From: Phialocephala subalpina
Taxonomy: Eukaryota > Ascomycota > Leotiomycetes > Helotiales > Mollisiaceae
DNA length: 64,000 bases
Reading direction: 5' to 3'
Assembly: GCA_900073065.1 (NCBI GenBank)
Contig: FJOG01000014.1
Span: 980,803 to 1,044,802 of the forward strand
The notes under the pieces were generated by a model, which worked only from the letters and a program-made list of their open reading frames with translations, was not told the origin of the DNA and ran no database searches. Each line of letters opens with the position of its first letter. Position 1 is the first letter of the stretch. Made by a program: the position numbers and the translations under genes. Below, in pieces: positions 44,727-57,070 of this stretch.

Positions 44727-45729
44727 ATGGAGAAGCAAATAAATTATCTTGTTGAGAAAACTTGGGGTAAAGCTCTCATCAATCCCATCCCAATCTCATC
44801 TTCAAACTTCAAAGCAGGCCAAAATGATCAAAAGTCAAGAGATGAAGCTAATCATATCGCAGCAAAGTTCCAAACTCTCCCTTCAAATGAACGTCTTCTC
44901 ATAGCCATATCCGGCATCCCCGGTTCCGGTAATCATCTCTCCTCACTTCATCCTCATCTTCAAATCCACTTCCCACCCAACCCCCCAAATTCTCACTCAC
45001 CTCTCATTCTTTCTCTTACTTGGCCATCTCGAACTTACACTCATTTCAGGGAAAACAACCCTCGCCCAAACCGTTACCACTCGACTCAACTCCTTACACA
45101 CCAAAACCACAAATTCCACCACCCCAATAGCAACCATGATCCCCATGGACGGCTACCACCTCACTCGCGCTCAGTTAGCCGCCATACCCAATTCCGACGA
45201 AGCAATCTTTCGTCGAGGAGCAGCTTTCACCTTCGACGCAGACTCATACCTGAAATTGGTTAAGAAACTACGAGCTCCTCTCATCCTCTCCGACGAATCA
45301 GACCCAGACGTGGGAATTGTCTACGCACCCTCTTTCGATCACGCCTTAAAAGACCCCATAGAGAACGACATCCCGGTCCCTCCAACCTCCCGCATCCTAC
45401 TAATCGAAGGCTTGTATCTCTCCCTCGGCTCCTCAAACCTCCCCAAACCAAAATTCGACACCCCATCCGAAGCTTGGGCACAAGCAGGCAACCTAATGGA
45501 TTCCCACTGGTTTATATCCGTCCCTCTCGAAACAGCAGGAGAAAGATTAGTTAAACGACATCTAGCAAGCGGGATATGTGAAAGTGAGGAGTGGGCTAGG
45601 AAGAGGGTGTGGGAGAGCGATTTAAGGAACGGGAGGGAGATTTTGGAGGGGCGGAGGGAGTTTAGGGCGGGTGTTGATGAGGAGGTGGAGAGTGTGGAGG
45701 ATGGTGGGTGGAGATGTGGAGATAGGTAG
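44727..45729 (+). CDS. YFH7: P-loop kinase of the uridine kinase/phosphoribulokinase fold, Yfh7-like
   Basis: Two exons (44727..44928 and 45050..45729) give 293 residues. The Walker A loop GIPGSGKTT is split by the intron (phase 1 after Gly) and reassembled at residues 63-71. Further landmarks are MIPMDGYHLTRAQLAAIP, RRGAAFTFDADSYL and ILLIEGLYLSLG, the pattern of the panthothenate/uridine-kinase-like group to which yeast Yfh7 belongs. The closing part (KRHLASGICESEEWARKRV) is the lid helix. The substrate of Yfh7 is not known. The intron is 121 nt, long for this window. Start ATG 44727 (MEKQINYLVEKTW) is favoured since the upstream extension begins with TTG. Confidence 0.87.
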
Positions 45730-45971
45730 GCATGTGGTGTGAGATTGCTGAATGGAGCTTTGCTGGACTTGTAACACTTGATGAGAGAAGAGGAGAAGGC
45801 CTAGCTGGAAGTGGGACAATGAATTATCGATGTTCCCGAATTTAATCTATCGACTGGTCGCAATACTGCATCTATGATCCCGAAGGATCCAATTCTCCTG
45901 CGCTTTGGTGTAATGAGCCAAAACAATACTTCCACCCTCCTTGATGCTTCGATATAGACAATGTCAGACAT

Positions 45972-47602
45972 CTATTCGCCCGACTCCGGAGCATCGATAG
46001 CCATGCAGTACTGCTCGATAATAACGCCTTCCTCCTTTTGAGCATCAACAGCCTTGTACGTCTCTTCATCGAAGAGTCCAGAGATATTTCGAGCATGAAC
46101 AACAACCTTGCAGTGCTCCTTGAAGACGCCTGACAGTTGTCGAGCATCGAAAACATGACGATACTTCTCTTCATCGAAGACTTCAGAGAGATCAGGCATT
46201 GCAGAATCACCAGAACCGCCAGACTCCTCACTATTCCACTCTTCCCCTAGGTTCAATATTGTTACCTTCGGACGTGCTTCAGATGAAACAGCATCTGAAA
46301 GCCGCTTATACCATCGAAATTCACCGACGAGTTCGTCGAATCTCGAGTAAATTGCTAGAGGATCCACCCTGGATTCATTAGCTTTCAAAATCCCATTGCA
46401 TTTGGAACATGAAGAGGGGCTTACTTGGTGGCATCCTTGCTGATTAGTTCCCACGCAGCTTCGTTCCCACGCAGCTTCGTTCTCACGCAGCTTCGTTCTT
46501 TGCATCAAGATCGGCGTCATGGTATCCGCCAGTGTCGAATCGGTCGTCTTCATCAAAGATATGGTCAGTTCCGATGCAAAGTAGAGCATCGTCCACGGGT
46601 AGAAGCAAGCCACGAATGGCACCTACGTTGAAGGTGAGGCGTCGATTGAACATACGCATCAAGTCCCGTAATATGGACGCAAAGCCCGTCCTTCCATCAC
46701 TATTCTGGGTTATGTAAACTGGATGGTTGACGAGGCAGCGGAATGTCTCCAGACGCTCTTCGATCAGCTCGGGACGAAGTAGATTAACCAAAGGCGTGAC
46801 CTAGAAAGTCAGATAATGCGGGAAAAAGTATTTTGCAACTTACCGGTCCGCTATTACCTTTGCAGGCATCAATGAAGTTACGAAGTCCTAAGTCGGATGG
46901 GAGTTCAATCTTTGCATTGAGGCCGAGCGCGTATTTGCTGGCGTATGGTATATCTGGATGTTGGAAGGCAACGTATCGGCGAATGATTTTCTTGGCCAAT
47001 TTGACGAAGTACTCCTGTGAGTAAGAGATCTGGCAGAAAGGAGTCAATGGTTTGTCCCAGAGGATTGGGGTGATTCAACTTACTGGGATGTATTCGTCCT
47101 CGCCATTCTTGCCGACACGAGTGTAGGTACGCATTCGGCCCCCAGATAACATCGCATACTCCCACTCCTTTTCCAAGTCCGTATCGATGTCCCCAGAAGG
47201 AAGGGACAATGTCTCGTGCCCAATTGACATATATTGGAATGCATTAGCAACTGTTGCTGTAGGAGACGTCTCTGAGGATGTTCCGGAATTGTATGCGCTG
47301 TCGCCGTCAACTTTCAGCTTTTTCTGCGCGCTCTTGTCAGTATCATCCCCGACAAATATGTAAGAGTTTCCTACCGTGGTTGGCATGGTCTGACCGCTCA
47401 TATCACGTCTCTTGGTAGGGGATTCGGAGTGGGAGCGAGACAAAGCTTCGGGCGGTGATGCGATGCGAGCTCTGGCTCTATCACCCATCATGCTGATGTC
47501 AGGTATGCTGGCGATTGGCTCAAAGATTTCTTCGACCATAATCTCGACGTGAGATCTGGATGGTTTGTTATCATCCTCTTCGACAATCTGGTACGCTAAC
47601 AT
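45972..47602 (-). pseudogene. Unknown protein broken by a 16-bp tandem triplication
   Basis: Minus-strand exons 47084..47602, 46844..47029, 46425..46800 and 45972..46368 can be joined by three good introns (54, 43 and 56 nt). The product starts acidic and Ser-rich, has a folded middle (FVKLAKKIIRRYVAFQHPD, ELIEERLETFRCLVNHPVYI, LRDLMRMFNRRLTFNVG) and ends with four degenerate repeats of about 17 residues. In exon 3 a 16-bp unit occurs three times (46451-46498), which causes a TGA at 46483-46485 and a frameshift; with one unit the frame would run through AAWELISKDATKVDPLAIY to 481 residues. As written it stops at 340 residues. The start may lie further up: ATG 48027 (MWIGPSKKGRFV) can splice from 47972 to 47596 in phase. 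I do not recognise the family. Confidence 0.55.
46451..46498. repeat. Perfect 16-bp unit in three tandem copies inside a coding exon
   Basis: Copies are 46451..46466, 46467..46482 and 46483..46498, reading ccacgcagcttcgttc twice and tcacgcagcttcgttc once on the plus strand. Two extra copies add 32 bp, which is not a multiple of three. Confidence 0.95.
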
Positions 47603-48202
47603 TAGTTGCAACCTGACTACAGGCTCTCAAGGAGACCAGTTGCGTTCTCCCTCATCGTCTCGTCCTCCTGTTTCAATGTCCCTGCTTCGCGGGACTTTCC
47701 TTATATCGAAGACGAGCCCTAAGTGGAGTCTCTGTTAAAGGTGCCCAATTTGGTGCCACGAATCGCTACCCAACTGCTACTGAAAAACGTCGAAATGGCA
47801 CCACGTACATGATGTTCCCGTGAAGTAGAATACTTTGACTGCTCTGGTAACGATTGTTGATGGACGAAGAACGAAGCAGTGGGCGCAGTGATGGTCGTAG
47901 TAGTGGAAGAGTTGGAAGTAGAAGATAGAAACGAGAAACGAGAATCGCAGGGAAGTATGGGTGGTCGAATACCTTTGTGGAAGGAACGCATCACGAATCT
48001 ACCCTTTTTGGAAGGACCGATCCACATCGCCTACTTGAACAGGTAAAGGCAGCTCTGTAGAAATTCATGGAGGCTCATTGTCCCTGCCATATCGGAACAA
48101 TCAATTCGCACTCAATCTAGGTAGATTCGTACCGTACTCGGGGTAATGAAGGTTGTTTCAGAAGACATAACCACCTATACATAGTCAAGACCATGGGAGT
48201 CA
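47603..48202. other. Upstream region of the broken gene and 3' flank of FOL3
   Basis: A minus-strand frame from ATG 48027 covers much of this stretch; its first 55 nt may be the true first exon of the gene at 45972-47602. The remainder is Ser/Thr-rich and not convincing as protein. Confidence 0.35.
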
Positions 48203-49450
48203 TTACTGTCCAAGGAGTTCATTCTTCGGCTGTTCTGCACTGCGCAATAGTCGTAGTACGTCAGACACTAAGTAGAGGCTGCCAGCGATAACAAGTGGCC
48301 CTTCTCCTGCAACAGTGGTTGCCCAACGCAAAGCGCCAGAGAGGTCATCATCCGAGTTGTACATTTGAGAAGTATCAACTCCTGAGGCAGATGCAGCAGA
48401 AAGTATGTCTTGAGGCTCCATGGCCTGAACCCACGGCATTCCGTCAACGGGCCCGAATTTAACAGCTGCTATGCAGTCACCTTGGTGCAGCAAAGGCTTC
48501 AGAATACCCTCAAGCTCCTTCCCTTGTGAAGCTGCAAAGACCCAAGTCACCTTCCTCTTATCTGTGCGTAGTCTTCTGTTCACGTATGCACCTAATGCTT
48601 CTGCTGATTGGACATTGTGAGCACCGTCAAGGAGAACGAGTTCAGATCGTCCGGTGACGCTTCTGATGTCGAGTGTCTGCAGACGTCCAGGCCAAGTTAT
48701 GTTTTGAATCGCAGGTAGTAAACGATGAAGAGGAGATTCCAGCTTAGTGTATGCCAGGTGGAAGGCGGTATATGCACAGGCCAAGTTTTCCCATTGATGA
48801 GGCTCGAAGTCCTCTTCGGGCAATTCATCTAGAAAAGAAGACTCTGTTGAACTTAGGACAACTTCCGTCCCGATCTCCTTGGCATAGTCTTCCACAACTT
48901 TGCGCACAGATGGAGGGTTGGTTCTGTCCAGCACACAAGGGACGCCCGGTCTCATGATACCGGCTTTCTGGCGAGCAATCTCCTCGATAGTGTTCCCTAG
49001 GAATGATTGATGGTCAAGGCCAATTTTCGAGATGACTGTAACAGCTTTGTTTTCCATGGCGTTTGTCGCATCGAGTCGTCCACCGAGTCCTACCTCCACC
49101 ACTCCCATGCCTATTTTCTCCCTGGCAAATACTTCAAATGCAGTAGCCGTCAAAAGCTCAAATTCCGAAGCTTCGATGTTTTCCGTACGGTTTCGCTTCG
49201 AGACTATGTCCTCTGCTTCCATGAAAACTGACTCTTTGACTGTTTGCTCATTGATTGTGATGCAGTCCCAGCGATCAATCAGGTGCGGAGATGTGAATCG
49301 ACCACATCGTACACCACTTGCATGGAGCATAGCAGAGAGATAGGCACATATTGTTCCCTTGCCGTTGGTGCCTGCAACATGGATGGCTTTCCATGATTGT
49401 GGTGTATGCCTGAGCAGGCGACTGATGCGCCCCAGACCTAGCTCGATCAT
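48203..49450 (-). CDS. FOL3: Dihydrofolate synthase
   Basis: A single-exon frame of 415 residues. It starts MIELGLGRISRLLRH at ATG 49450, the usual beginning of fungal Fol3; the longer frame begins with TTG. Motifs of the folylpolyglutamate/dihydrofolate synthase (Mur ligase) family are present: the ATP loop HVAGTNGKGT at residues 24-33, CGRFTSPHLIDRWDCI, VVEVGLGGRLDATNA, the His/Asp site in KIGLDHQSFLGNTIEEIA and LLDGAHNVQSAEAL in the ligase end domain. Together with its length below that of Met7/Fpgs this points to dihydrofolate synthase, joining glutamate to dihydropteroate in folate synthesis. It is divergent to the next gene with a 497-bp gap. Confidence 0.95.
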   Translation of the reverse strand: MIELGLGRISRLLRHTPQSWKAIHVAGTNGKGTICAYLSAMLHASGVRCGRFTSPHLIDRWDCITINEQTVKESVFMEAEDIVSKRNRTENIEASEFELLTATAFEVFAREKIGMGVVEVGLGGRLDATNAMENKAVTVISKIGLDHQSFLGNTIEEIARQKAGIMRPGVPCVLDRTNPPSVRKVVEDYAKEIGTEVVLSSTESSFLDELPEEDFEPHQWENLACAYTAFHLAYTKLESPLHRLLPAIQNITWPGRLQTLDIRSVTGRSELVLLDGAHNVQSAEALGAYVNRRLRTDKRKVTWVFAASQGKELEGILKPLLHQGDCIAAVKFGPVDGMPWVQAMEPQDILSAASASGVDTSQMYNSDDDLSGALRWATTVAGEGPLVIAGSLYLVSDVLRLLRSAEQPKNELLGQ

Positions 49451-49947
49451 GATTCGAGGGAAGGCCAAATGTGACTCTACGGCCTTTCATATGACAAACA
49501 TTCCAAATTTTCGGGACGATCAAACACTTTCGAGTGAAAATAGGCTTCTCATCTTGCTTCCAAAAACTGTTTGCCGAATTTTTCTTTCTTGTTGACTGAA
49601 TGTTGAAAAGTAAGTTCAAATGAATGTGTTCATGAAGTGAAGAGGTGAAGAAGAAGATTCCTAGCACGGAGGTGGAGGCTCACGGTTATTTATTACCCCT
49701 GTCTATTTCTTGCATAAGCGGCTAGCGTTGAATTTAGCGCTCACTTGATCTACGCTAGTAAATCTCGCCGCCGCCGTCGTCGCGAAAGGAAAGAGCGTCT
49801 CTGCATCAACAACCCATCAACACACGACACTTAGAACCACCCTGCTGTCGGAGCATCATCAACGAACTCATTTCTATTGTCGCACAACTCTTCTGAACCA
49901 TTGCCTCACTATCTTGATAACTTTTTCCGACCTCTCAATCAGTCAAA
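49451..49947. promoter_or_regulatory. Divergent promoter region of FOL3 and the next gene
   Basis: 497 bp between two start codons. The part near 49950 is rich in CAAC and CATC typical of leaders. Frames that cross it have no coding character. Confidence 0.4.
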
Positions 49948-51379
49948 ATGGGCCTGCCGTGAGTGCATTCAGCCCCTTCGTTTTTCATCCAGTACTGACC
50001 AGATCAAAGTTTATTCATCACTCCCGTCGAGCCTGAGCTCGCTGCGAAATCCGCAGAGAAGGCTACGTCAGGTCCGCGATCTTCAATCCGCCGACAGCGC
50101 ACTGTTCGGGGTCCTCATGCACGTCCGTCAGCAGAGCTTCGAAGGAGGATGCTTGGTATGGTTGCAGAGCCAGAAGAATATGAGGCATCGGAAAACCGAC
50201 AGGCTGCGGCCTCTACCCTGAGTGAAGCACGCGACCCTCAGACGCGATCAATGGGATGGTTTGAACAAGAGCGAATGAGACTTCGGGACACGCTCAGCTT
50301 TGAGCGCCAACATCCGCCGAGCAACGAGATTGATGGCCCATTCATGCCACCGGTGCCAGAATCGCGCGATTATTCTGGTACCGAGGATAGGCAGAGGGAG
50401 ATTTTGCGATTGAGAGCCGTACGACAAGATTTGAGAAGAATGGCTAGAAGACGTCCAGCACCAACACCCCCCTATACCGATGCCGACCTCAACTATATGC
50501 CTCGTACTGGTCCCGGAATCAGCTCGCCTCGACCTTCCTCATTGACACCTGCTCGCTCACCATCTCATCAACCTGTTTCTGCTGCTGCTGATACTTCTCC
50601 ACGTCCCCCGCTCGAGGACTCTGATTTCATTTTCACTCGAGGACCACCATACGCAGACGTAAGTACAAAAGTCCACTCAGCATTGTACATTTCAGATACT
50701 CCAAACCCTTAAACACCCGTCTTATCTCAATTGGTCTCCGAAATGTTTGCTGACTTTCTTGAAGCGCGCAACACGAGCAGCTCTGTCCGATCGAGTACAG
50801 GCTCTAAATAGAGCATCTAATAACATGGAGCGGTCTCAACGGCTTATACGTCAGGCGCGATTAGATGGGCTTGGTGATAGAGATAGAAGCCTGAGTCCTG
50901 AGAATGGCGCTGCTTGGGACATCCTCCTTACTAGCATTACACCCGACCCACAACCACCGAGTGCTGGATCCTCATTCGCATCATCTGCAGCAGCCGCAGC
51001 ATCGTCGTCGTCTGGCTCTGGGCCTGCCTCAGCCAGTACTTCTATGACTAGTGTGGACCGAAATGGAGATTCGACAAACGTCCTTGATTGTGACATATCG
51101 GAATCGGGTTCAAATACAGATGAGGATGAGGAAGATATCTATGAGCTCCAGGACCTCAACCGAACACGAGGAGGCCGTTTCTGGAGGACTTATGCAGATG
51201 TGGTTACTTCTAGAGCAGACCGCGCGGCCCGAAATGGTGGTACAGATACAGAGCACTTGGGAGGAATGCTTCGAATCATCTCACGACTTGCCGAAAGGGA
51301 TGAGATCCCAGACGAGTGGTGGGCGTCAGCTGGTCTCAGTCGCAACATTCGTCGAGAGCCTACCGAGCCTACGACCTGA
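49948..51379 (+). CDS. Arg/Ser-rich protein of unknown function
   Basis: Three exons (49948..49958, 50010..50658, 50765..51379) give 424 residues. The first exon has only 11 nt (MGLP, split codon) and joins to LFITPVEPELAAKSAEKA. The middle is Arg- and Pro-rich and looks disordered (RQRTVRGPHARPSAELRRR, ARRRPAPTPPYTDADL), followed by a poly-Ser/Ala block, an acidic patch (NTDEDEEDIYELQDL), and a more ordered end (MLRIISRLAERDEIPDEWW, SAGLSRNIRREP). I know no name for it. The ordered C-terminus with DEWWASAGLSR is the best candidate for a conserved motif. Introns are 51 and 106 nt with CTGAC branch sites. Confidence 0.7.
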
Positions 51380-52262
51380 TATACATACGAAAAGTTAATG
51401 AGCACACGGATTTCTTATGGGCGAGGGTTGTGATACCATTTTGTACAACAGCGTGTTTTGACTAGTTTTCAAAAGTCCGAGGTTCGCTGGAACATTTGCG
51501 CTGGAGTTGGGGGAGCTTTACAATAGCGGTGATTACAAAGACAGTTTTCAATTGAACATATTGCATACGTTGCATTCATCTTGCGTTTGTCTCGAGGGAT
51601 TTTAAGTGGCTTCTATGATTAATATGGCGTTCGACGCATCGATCATGCAGAGTCAGGGCTATTTGCTGACAGGAACAACACAGCTGATTGGCGGACGTGT
51701 TGATAACTGCCCCAACGGCGAGACACGCTCGTAAAATACTAAGCTCGATGATTGGCTATAAGACAATAGAACCGAATGACTGATCAAGAACCTTGAAAAC
51801 AAAAGGTGAAACATAAATGTTGCGATACATCTCGGTCCAATGATCTTTCTTGTTTAGCATTGCGTGCATCGACCAACCTCAGCCTTACATGCAGGTCGCG
51901 AATCCCAGCAACGCTTGTTTGTCATTCTGTCATTGCCAATTTCTCTTAACGGCGCACGAATACTTTTTTAAGGGAACATTGATACTGAACACTTCAGCAG
52001 AGAATGTGGCACGCTATTTGTCAATTCAAGCTGCCCTCAACACCCGCGAAGTGAATCCGACTACTCGCCTGTCCAAGCTAGGAACCGCCTCTATACGCAA
52101 CCTTGACTATAGTTCTCTTAACCCCGCGATACCGCGACTTGAAACTAGGACCTTGTCCACGAACGCGAGCATTCATGGTTGGGATGAGATCCTCCATCTG
52201 CCAGAGCATTCGACCTCTCCTCTCCCTCTTTTGAAACCCGTTCCTGGGCCTCGACATCGGCC
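51380..52262. other. Upstream region of the sepH kinase gene
   Basis: 883 bp between two plus-strand genes. The long frame 51850-52605 overlaps the kinase start in another phase, has no motif and is not called. The last 250 bp are rich in CCTC and TTCC as in leaders. Confidence 0.4.
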
Positions 52263-55200
52263 ATGGTCTCCCATCATCCACCTTCGTCGGATCGGCAAGC
52301 GAATGGCAGATCAGGGGCTGGAAATGGTCTTGGAAAAACTGAGAGGAATCCAGGGACACCGAGAAAAGATGGCGGAGCGGGGAAGGAGAAAGCAGTGCAG
52401 GATCCAGGTCTCAAGGACTACGTACGTCTCTATACCGAAGAAGAAGATACAGCTGCTCATATCTGCAATAGCGTCTAGGAGAATGCCTCGGGAAAGGTGC
52501 TTTTGGGTCTGTCTACAAAGCCTTCAATTGGGGAACGGGAGAGGCGGTTGCTGTGAAGCAAATCAAGCTCGGAGATCTTCCCAAGAGCGAGTTGCGGAAC
52601 ATTGAGGTATGAGGTACCCTGAATTGCATGGGGCTGGACTGACGTGCTATATCTAGGCCGAAATCGACCTGCTGAAAAACCTTAATGTGAGTGCTTCAGA
52701 CGAAGAAAGATGTATGTGGCAGACTTACTAACATGAATTAGCATGATAATATTGTCAAATATCTGGGTTTCGTTAAGTCGTCCGACTGCCTGAACATAAT
52801 ATTGGAGTAAGCTCTGGCAGATACATCCAAGTCTGGAGCTTTACTTACATCTCCCAGGTACTGCGAAAACGGATCATTACATTCGATATGCAAGAGCTAT
52901 GGCAAGTTCCCTGAGAACCTGGTTGGAGTCTACATGGGCCAGATTCTCCTTGGATTACAATACCTGCACGACCAAGGTGTCATACATCGAGATATCAAGG
53001 GAGCGAACATTCTCACGACGAAAGATGGCAAGGTCAAGCTTGCAGACTTCGGGGTTTCGACAAGCACTTTGACTGGTGCTGACAAAGAAGCACAAGTTGT
53101 GGGCACACCATATTGGATGGCACCTGAAATTATCCAGTTGTCAGGAGCTACCCCCGCGTCTGATATTTGGAGTTTGGGCTGCACCGTTATCGAGCTTTTG
53201 GAAGGGAGGCCACCATATCACAAGTTGGCTCCTATGCCAGCACTTTTTGCCATTGTTAATGATGATCATCCTCCCTTACCAGAAGGAGTTTCTCCTGTAA
53301 GTTTAAAAGTCATCTTCAGTACGACAATCCTTATTCACTAACACTTATAGGCTGCTCGAGACTTCCTCATGCAGTGCTTTCAAAAAGATCCGAACTTGAG
53401 GGTGTCGGCACGGAAGCTTTTGAAGCACGCTTGGATTGTAGGTTCACGGCGAAGTGACGCTCCTGTAGCCAAGCCGCCTGCGAATTTCAGTGAAGCAGTT
53501 GAGGAAGTCAAGCAGTGGAACGAAGCCTTGAAATCGCCAACTGGCGCAGGATCATTCCGTGCTTCGACGAGGTCAAACGCAGCAAGTCCTATGCCACCAA
53601 GACGAGATCCGCCATTACGAGACCCTTACAGTGACCAAAAACCGGCAGCATTGATCACTCCTGCTAAAGGACCTCTTCAGCTTGCGAAACCCAAGAATCA
53701 GGCGGAAGCATTTCGATCACCGGAAAGCCCAGGTATGTCTCTCAAGAACGTCTCTAATGGTGGGAGTACTGAGTCTTTCCAGAAAATGATAACTGGGACG
53801 ATGACTTTGCATCGTCCATCTCTCCCAGTGCACTTCATCTACCCCAATTCAAGCCCCATGACAACTTCGGCGGCATGCTGTCATCTGATCGCCTGAAAGC
53901 TTTCGCCTCCTTCGAAGTCCCTAATGACGAAAACGACAATTGGGACAACAATTTCGAAGGAGATTTAGTCACCATTAAAGGGCCTCGCAAAAATGTGGAG
54001 CCAGACACCCACGAACTCGAAACGATTCGACCGTATAAGATAAAACCTATAATAGTCACACAGAACATCAAGCCTGCTGTGGCTTCAAAGTCAACCTCAA
54101 GGAAAACATCAAGAAGTGAGCCACCGAGGCCAAAATCCCCTGTCAAAGCACAGGTAGGGGCACATGTAGCACACAAATTTGCCCTGCCTGCGAGACCAGC
54201 AGTGATGTATCGCGAGCAGTCTGTCGAAGACTACTCAGATTTGTTCGTAGACAATGACAGTATTTTCGACAGGCGGCTGAGCATCATCAAGGTATGCTTT
54301 CCGACCCATCGCCCTTCTACTTGACTAACCTGAGACAGGATGACGCTCTTTCTCCGAAGCTATTTCACCCATCTGACCTTACAACCCTGCCGCGATCAGC
54401 AAACTCTCCAGTTGCTCCAAATGGTAGTATGAGGAGGAAAGCTGCTCCACGGACGGAAGAGCAAGCCATGCGGCGGACAAGATCATCTGTGGAAATTCAA
54501 CGTTATGCCGAAGACGAAGACGATGAGGACTTCTCCGATATCTTTGGAAAAGACGATGCTATTGTGGAAAAGGACGAAAGCGACAGAGGCTCTGAAGATG
54601 GCGTAGGAGCTTTGATGCTGCATTCGAAACTTTCCAACAATTCCTGGCTCGGAGACGAAGATGATGAAGACGACCCTTTCGCATCTTTGGAGCAAGGGTT
54701 TGATGAGATGGATCTGCAAGCGAACATTGCTCGTGACAAGCACGCGAGACTCTGCACCCTGGTTGAAGGCTTAGTGAGCTCTTTGAAGGTAACCGAAGAA
54801 CATGACCTTATTGAAGATGTGTCTGAACAACTGGTAAGCTTCTCCAAATCGCTAGCCATTGATAGCGTTATTGACATGAGGCAGCTTGATGTTTTGTATG
54901 AGTCAGAAGATGCGAAGAGTCTCATAATTAGTGCACACGGCATGCTTCCTATTCTGGAGATCCTGGAGCCTTGCACTGTCAAAAGTCGGCAGCCAATGAT
55001 TTTGCGGCTCCTAAAGGTCGTCAACACTGTAAGTGACCTTTTTTCTCATAGCAGCACAATTTCTAACAATTTTAGATTATTCTGAACGATGTCGAAATCC
55101 AAGAGAACTTGTGTTTCGTTGGAGGCATTCCAATCATCACAAAGTTTGCTGCGAGGCAGTACTCTAATGACATTCGTCTCGAAGCAGCAGCATTTGTGAG

Positions 55201-57070
55201 ACAGATGTATCAGACATCAACCTTGACACTTCAGATGTTCGTCAGTGCTGGTGGTCTCAACGTTCTAGTCGAGTTCCTTGACGAGGATTACGATGAGGCG
55301 AGAGATTTGGTCCTGATCGGTGTCAACGGCATCTGGAATGTATTCGAGCTTCAGGTGATTATCCAACTTTTACTAGATGACCATCAAAAAACTAACGAAA
55401 CGTCAGGGGCCAACACCAAAGAACGATTTCTGTCGTATCTTCTCAAGGAGCAAAATCTTATCGCCTCTTGCCCTAGTCTTGGACCGCGTACTTGACGAGG
55501 AAGATGAGCTCTCTGAACTCATTGAAGGTCGTATCGTGAACATATTCTACCTCTTCTCGCAAGCAGAGAACTATGTCAAAGAGGTTGTGGCAGACCGTGT
55601 TGTCCTCAAACGTATGACTATCCGTTTCATGTTCTTCATCATTTGCTAATGCTACTCAGGCGTCCTTAAGGATCTTCGAAGAATGACTCCCGCGCACCAG
55701 ATCACCATGCTGAAGTTCATCAAGAATCTATCCATGCTATCGACTACCCTGGACAGCCTGCACGCCGCGAACGCCATCGAGCTTTTGATAGATCTCCTTA
55801 GCTCAAGCATGAAGAAGGACGCAAATCACTTCCGCGAGATCTCGAACCAAGTCTTGAACACCATGTATAATCTTTGCCGGCTTAGCAAGGTACGCCAAGA
55901 GGATGCTGCTATCAATGGTATCATACCATTGCTACAGAAGATCATGAAGACAAAGAGACCACCGAAAGAATTTGCCTTGCCAATACTATGCGATATGGCC
56001 CATTCTGGAAAGGTGGGACGTAAATACTTATGGCAAAATAAAGGGCTGCAATTCTACGTTTCCTTGTTGGAAGACCAATACTGGCAGGTCACTGCGTTGG
56101 ATGCCATCTTCATTTGGTAAGCTTTATAAGCATACTTACTCTGCGACAAGATACTGACTTCCTGCCCAGGCTCCAAGAAGAGACCGCCAAAGTCGAGAAG
56201 TGCTTACTAGAAGGTAACTTCACAGAAGCCATTGTCAAGTGTTTCACAGCACACAAGGCTAGCGCATTCGACTACAACCTCCTCGAACCTTTACAGAAGC
56301 TACTTCGATTGAGCTCGCCGGTTGCAGCTTCCCTCGCCCGGGCCGATTTGTTCTCGGGAATACTTCAAAAGCTTAACCACAAGAAAGCTGTGGTACGTCT
56401 GAATCTACTGCGTATCGTCCGCAGTATCTGCGATCCTAGCGATGAGGAGGCAGATAGTATTCGAACTCATCCTCTATTTGAGGAAGTCCAGCGCCTTGCT
56501 GAGAACGACAACGCCGTCCTGGTCAGAAATATGGCAAGTGAGCTCGTCAAAGCGAACCTAGACTCCAACTCCGAGACTAGCAGTGGAGGACGACCTCGAC
56601 CAGGTCAGATTAGACGTACCTTCACGCCTCCCTCCCTACAACACAGTGTAACAGCACCAATGACGCCTACACACCACAACCGAGTCTCGCAGTCTTCCGC
56701 ATTCATAGACGGGAGCGTCACGCCTCGACGCCTCGCAGGTGTTCCAAGCGGCGGTGACATCGTCTACAGACCGAGAAGCAGAGATGGATCTCAGATTCAA
56801 ATGACACGCAGAACAAGTGGGGAAGTCGTCGGAAGCTCGTCGATGAGCAAGAGCAGATTACCGCGGACATCAATGCTTCGCGGATCAAGATCGTCGTTGG
56901 CTGCTGTATCAGCAAGCGATGACTCGACAACGAGAAGGGAGAACGGAGTGAGATTACGAGAGCAGTCGAGATCTGTGGCCGCTTCTCCTGCTCAAGCAAG
57001 TGGGACGGCACCACAGCTGAATTCGAAACGGAGGACGAGACCACCGAGTGGAGATATCAAGTGGTCGTGA
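52263..57070 (+). CDS. sepH: Septation-initiation protein kinase (Cdc7/Cdc15-type, Aspergillus SepH orthologue)
   Basis: Twelve exons: 52263..52421, 52472..52606, 52657..52686, 52742..52806, 52858..53296, 53351..53732, 53783..54291, 54339..55028, 55076..55354, 55407..55611, 55660..56116, 56170..57070, for 1416 residues, close to SepH length. The kinase domain covers about residues 54-310: GKGAFGSV loop, Lys82 in [16 protein letters not shown] with Asp175, DFG with Asp193 and [11 protein letters not shown]. After it come an acidic linker, an armadillo-like helical region (for example [33 protein letters not shown]) and a basic Ser/Arg-rich tail. It acts in the septation initiation network at the spindle pole body, upstream of Sid1/Dbf2-type kinases. 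Exon 3 is a 30-nt microexon ([10 protein letters not shown]). All junctions keep the frame. Confidence 0.96.

Noticed and set aside
51850..52605. A 251-codon plus-strand frame
   Set aside because: It runs through the sepH leader, first exon and intron in another phase and has no domain.
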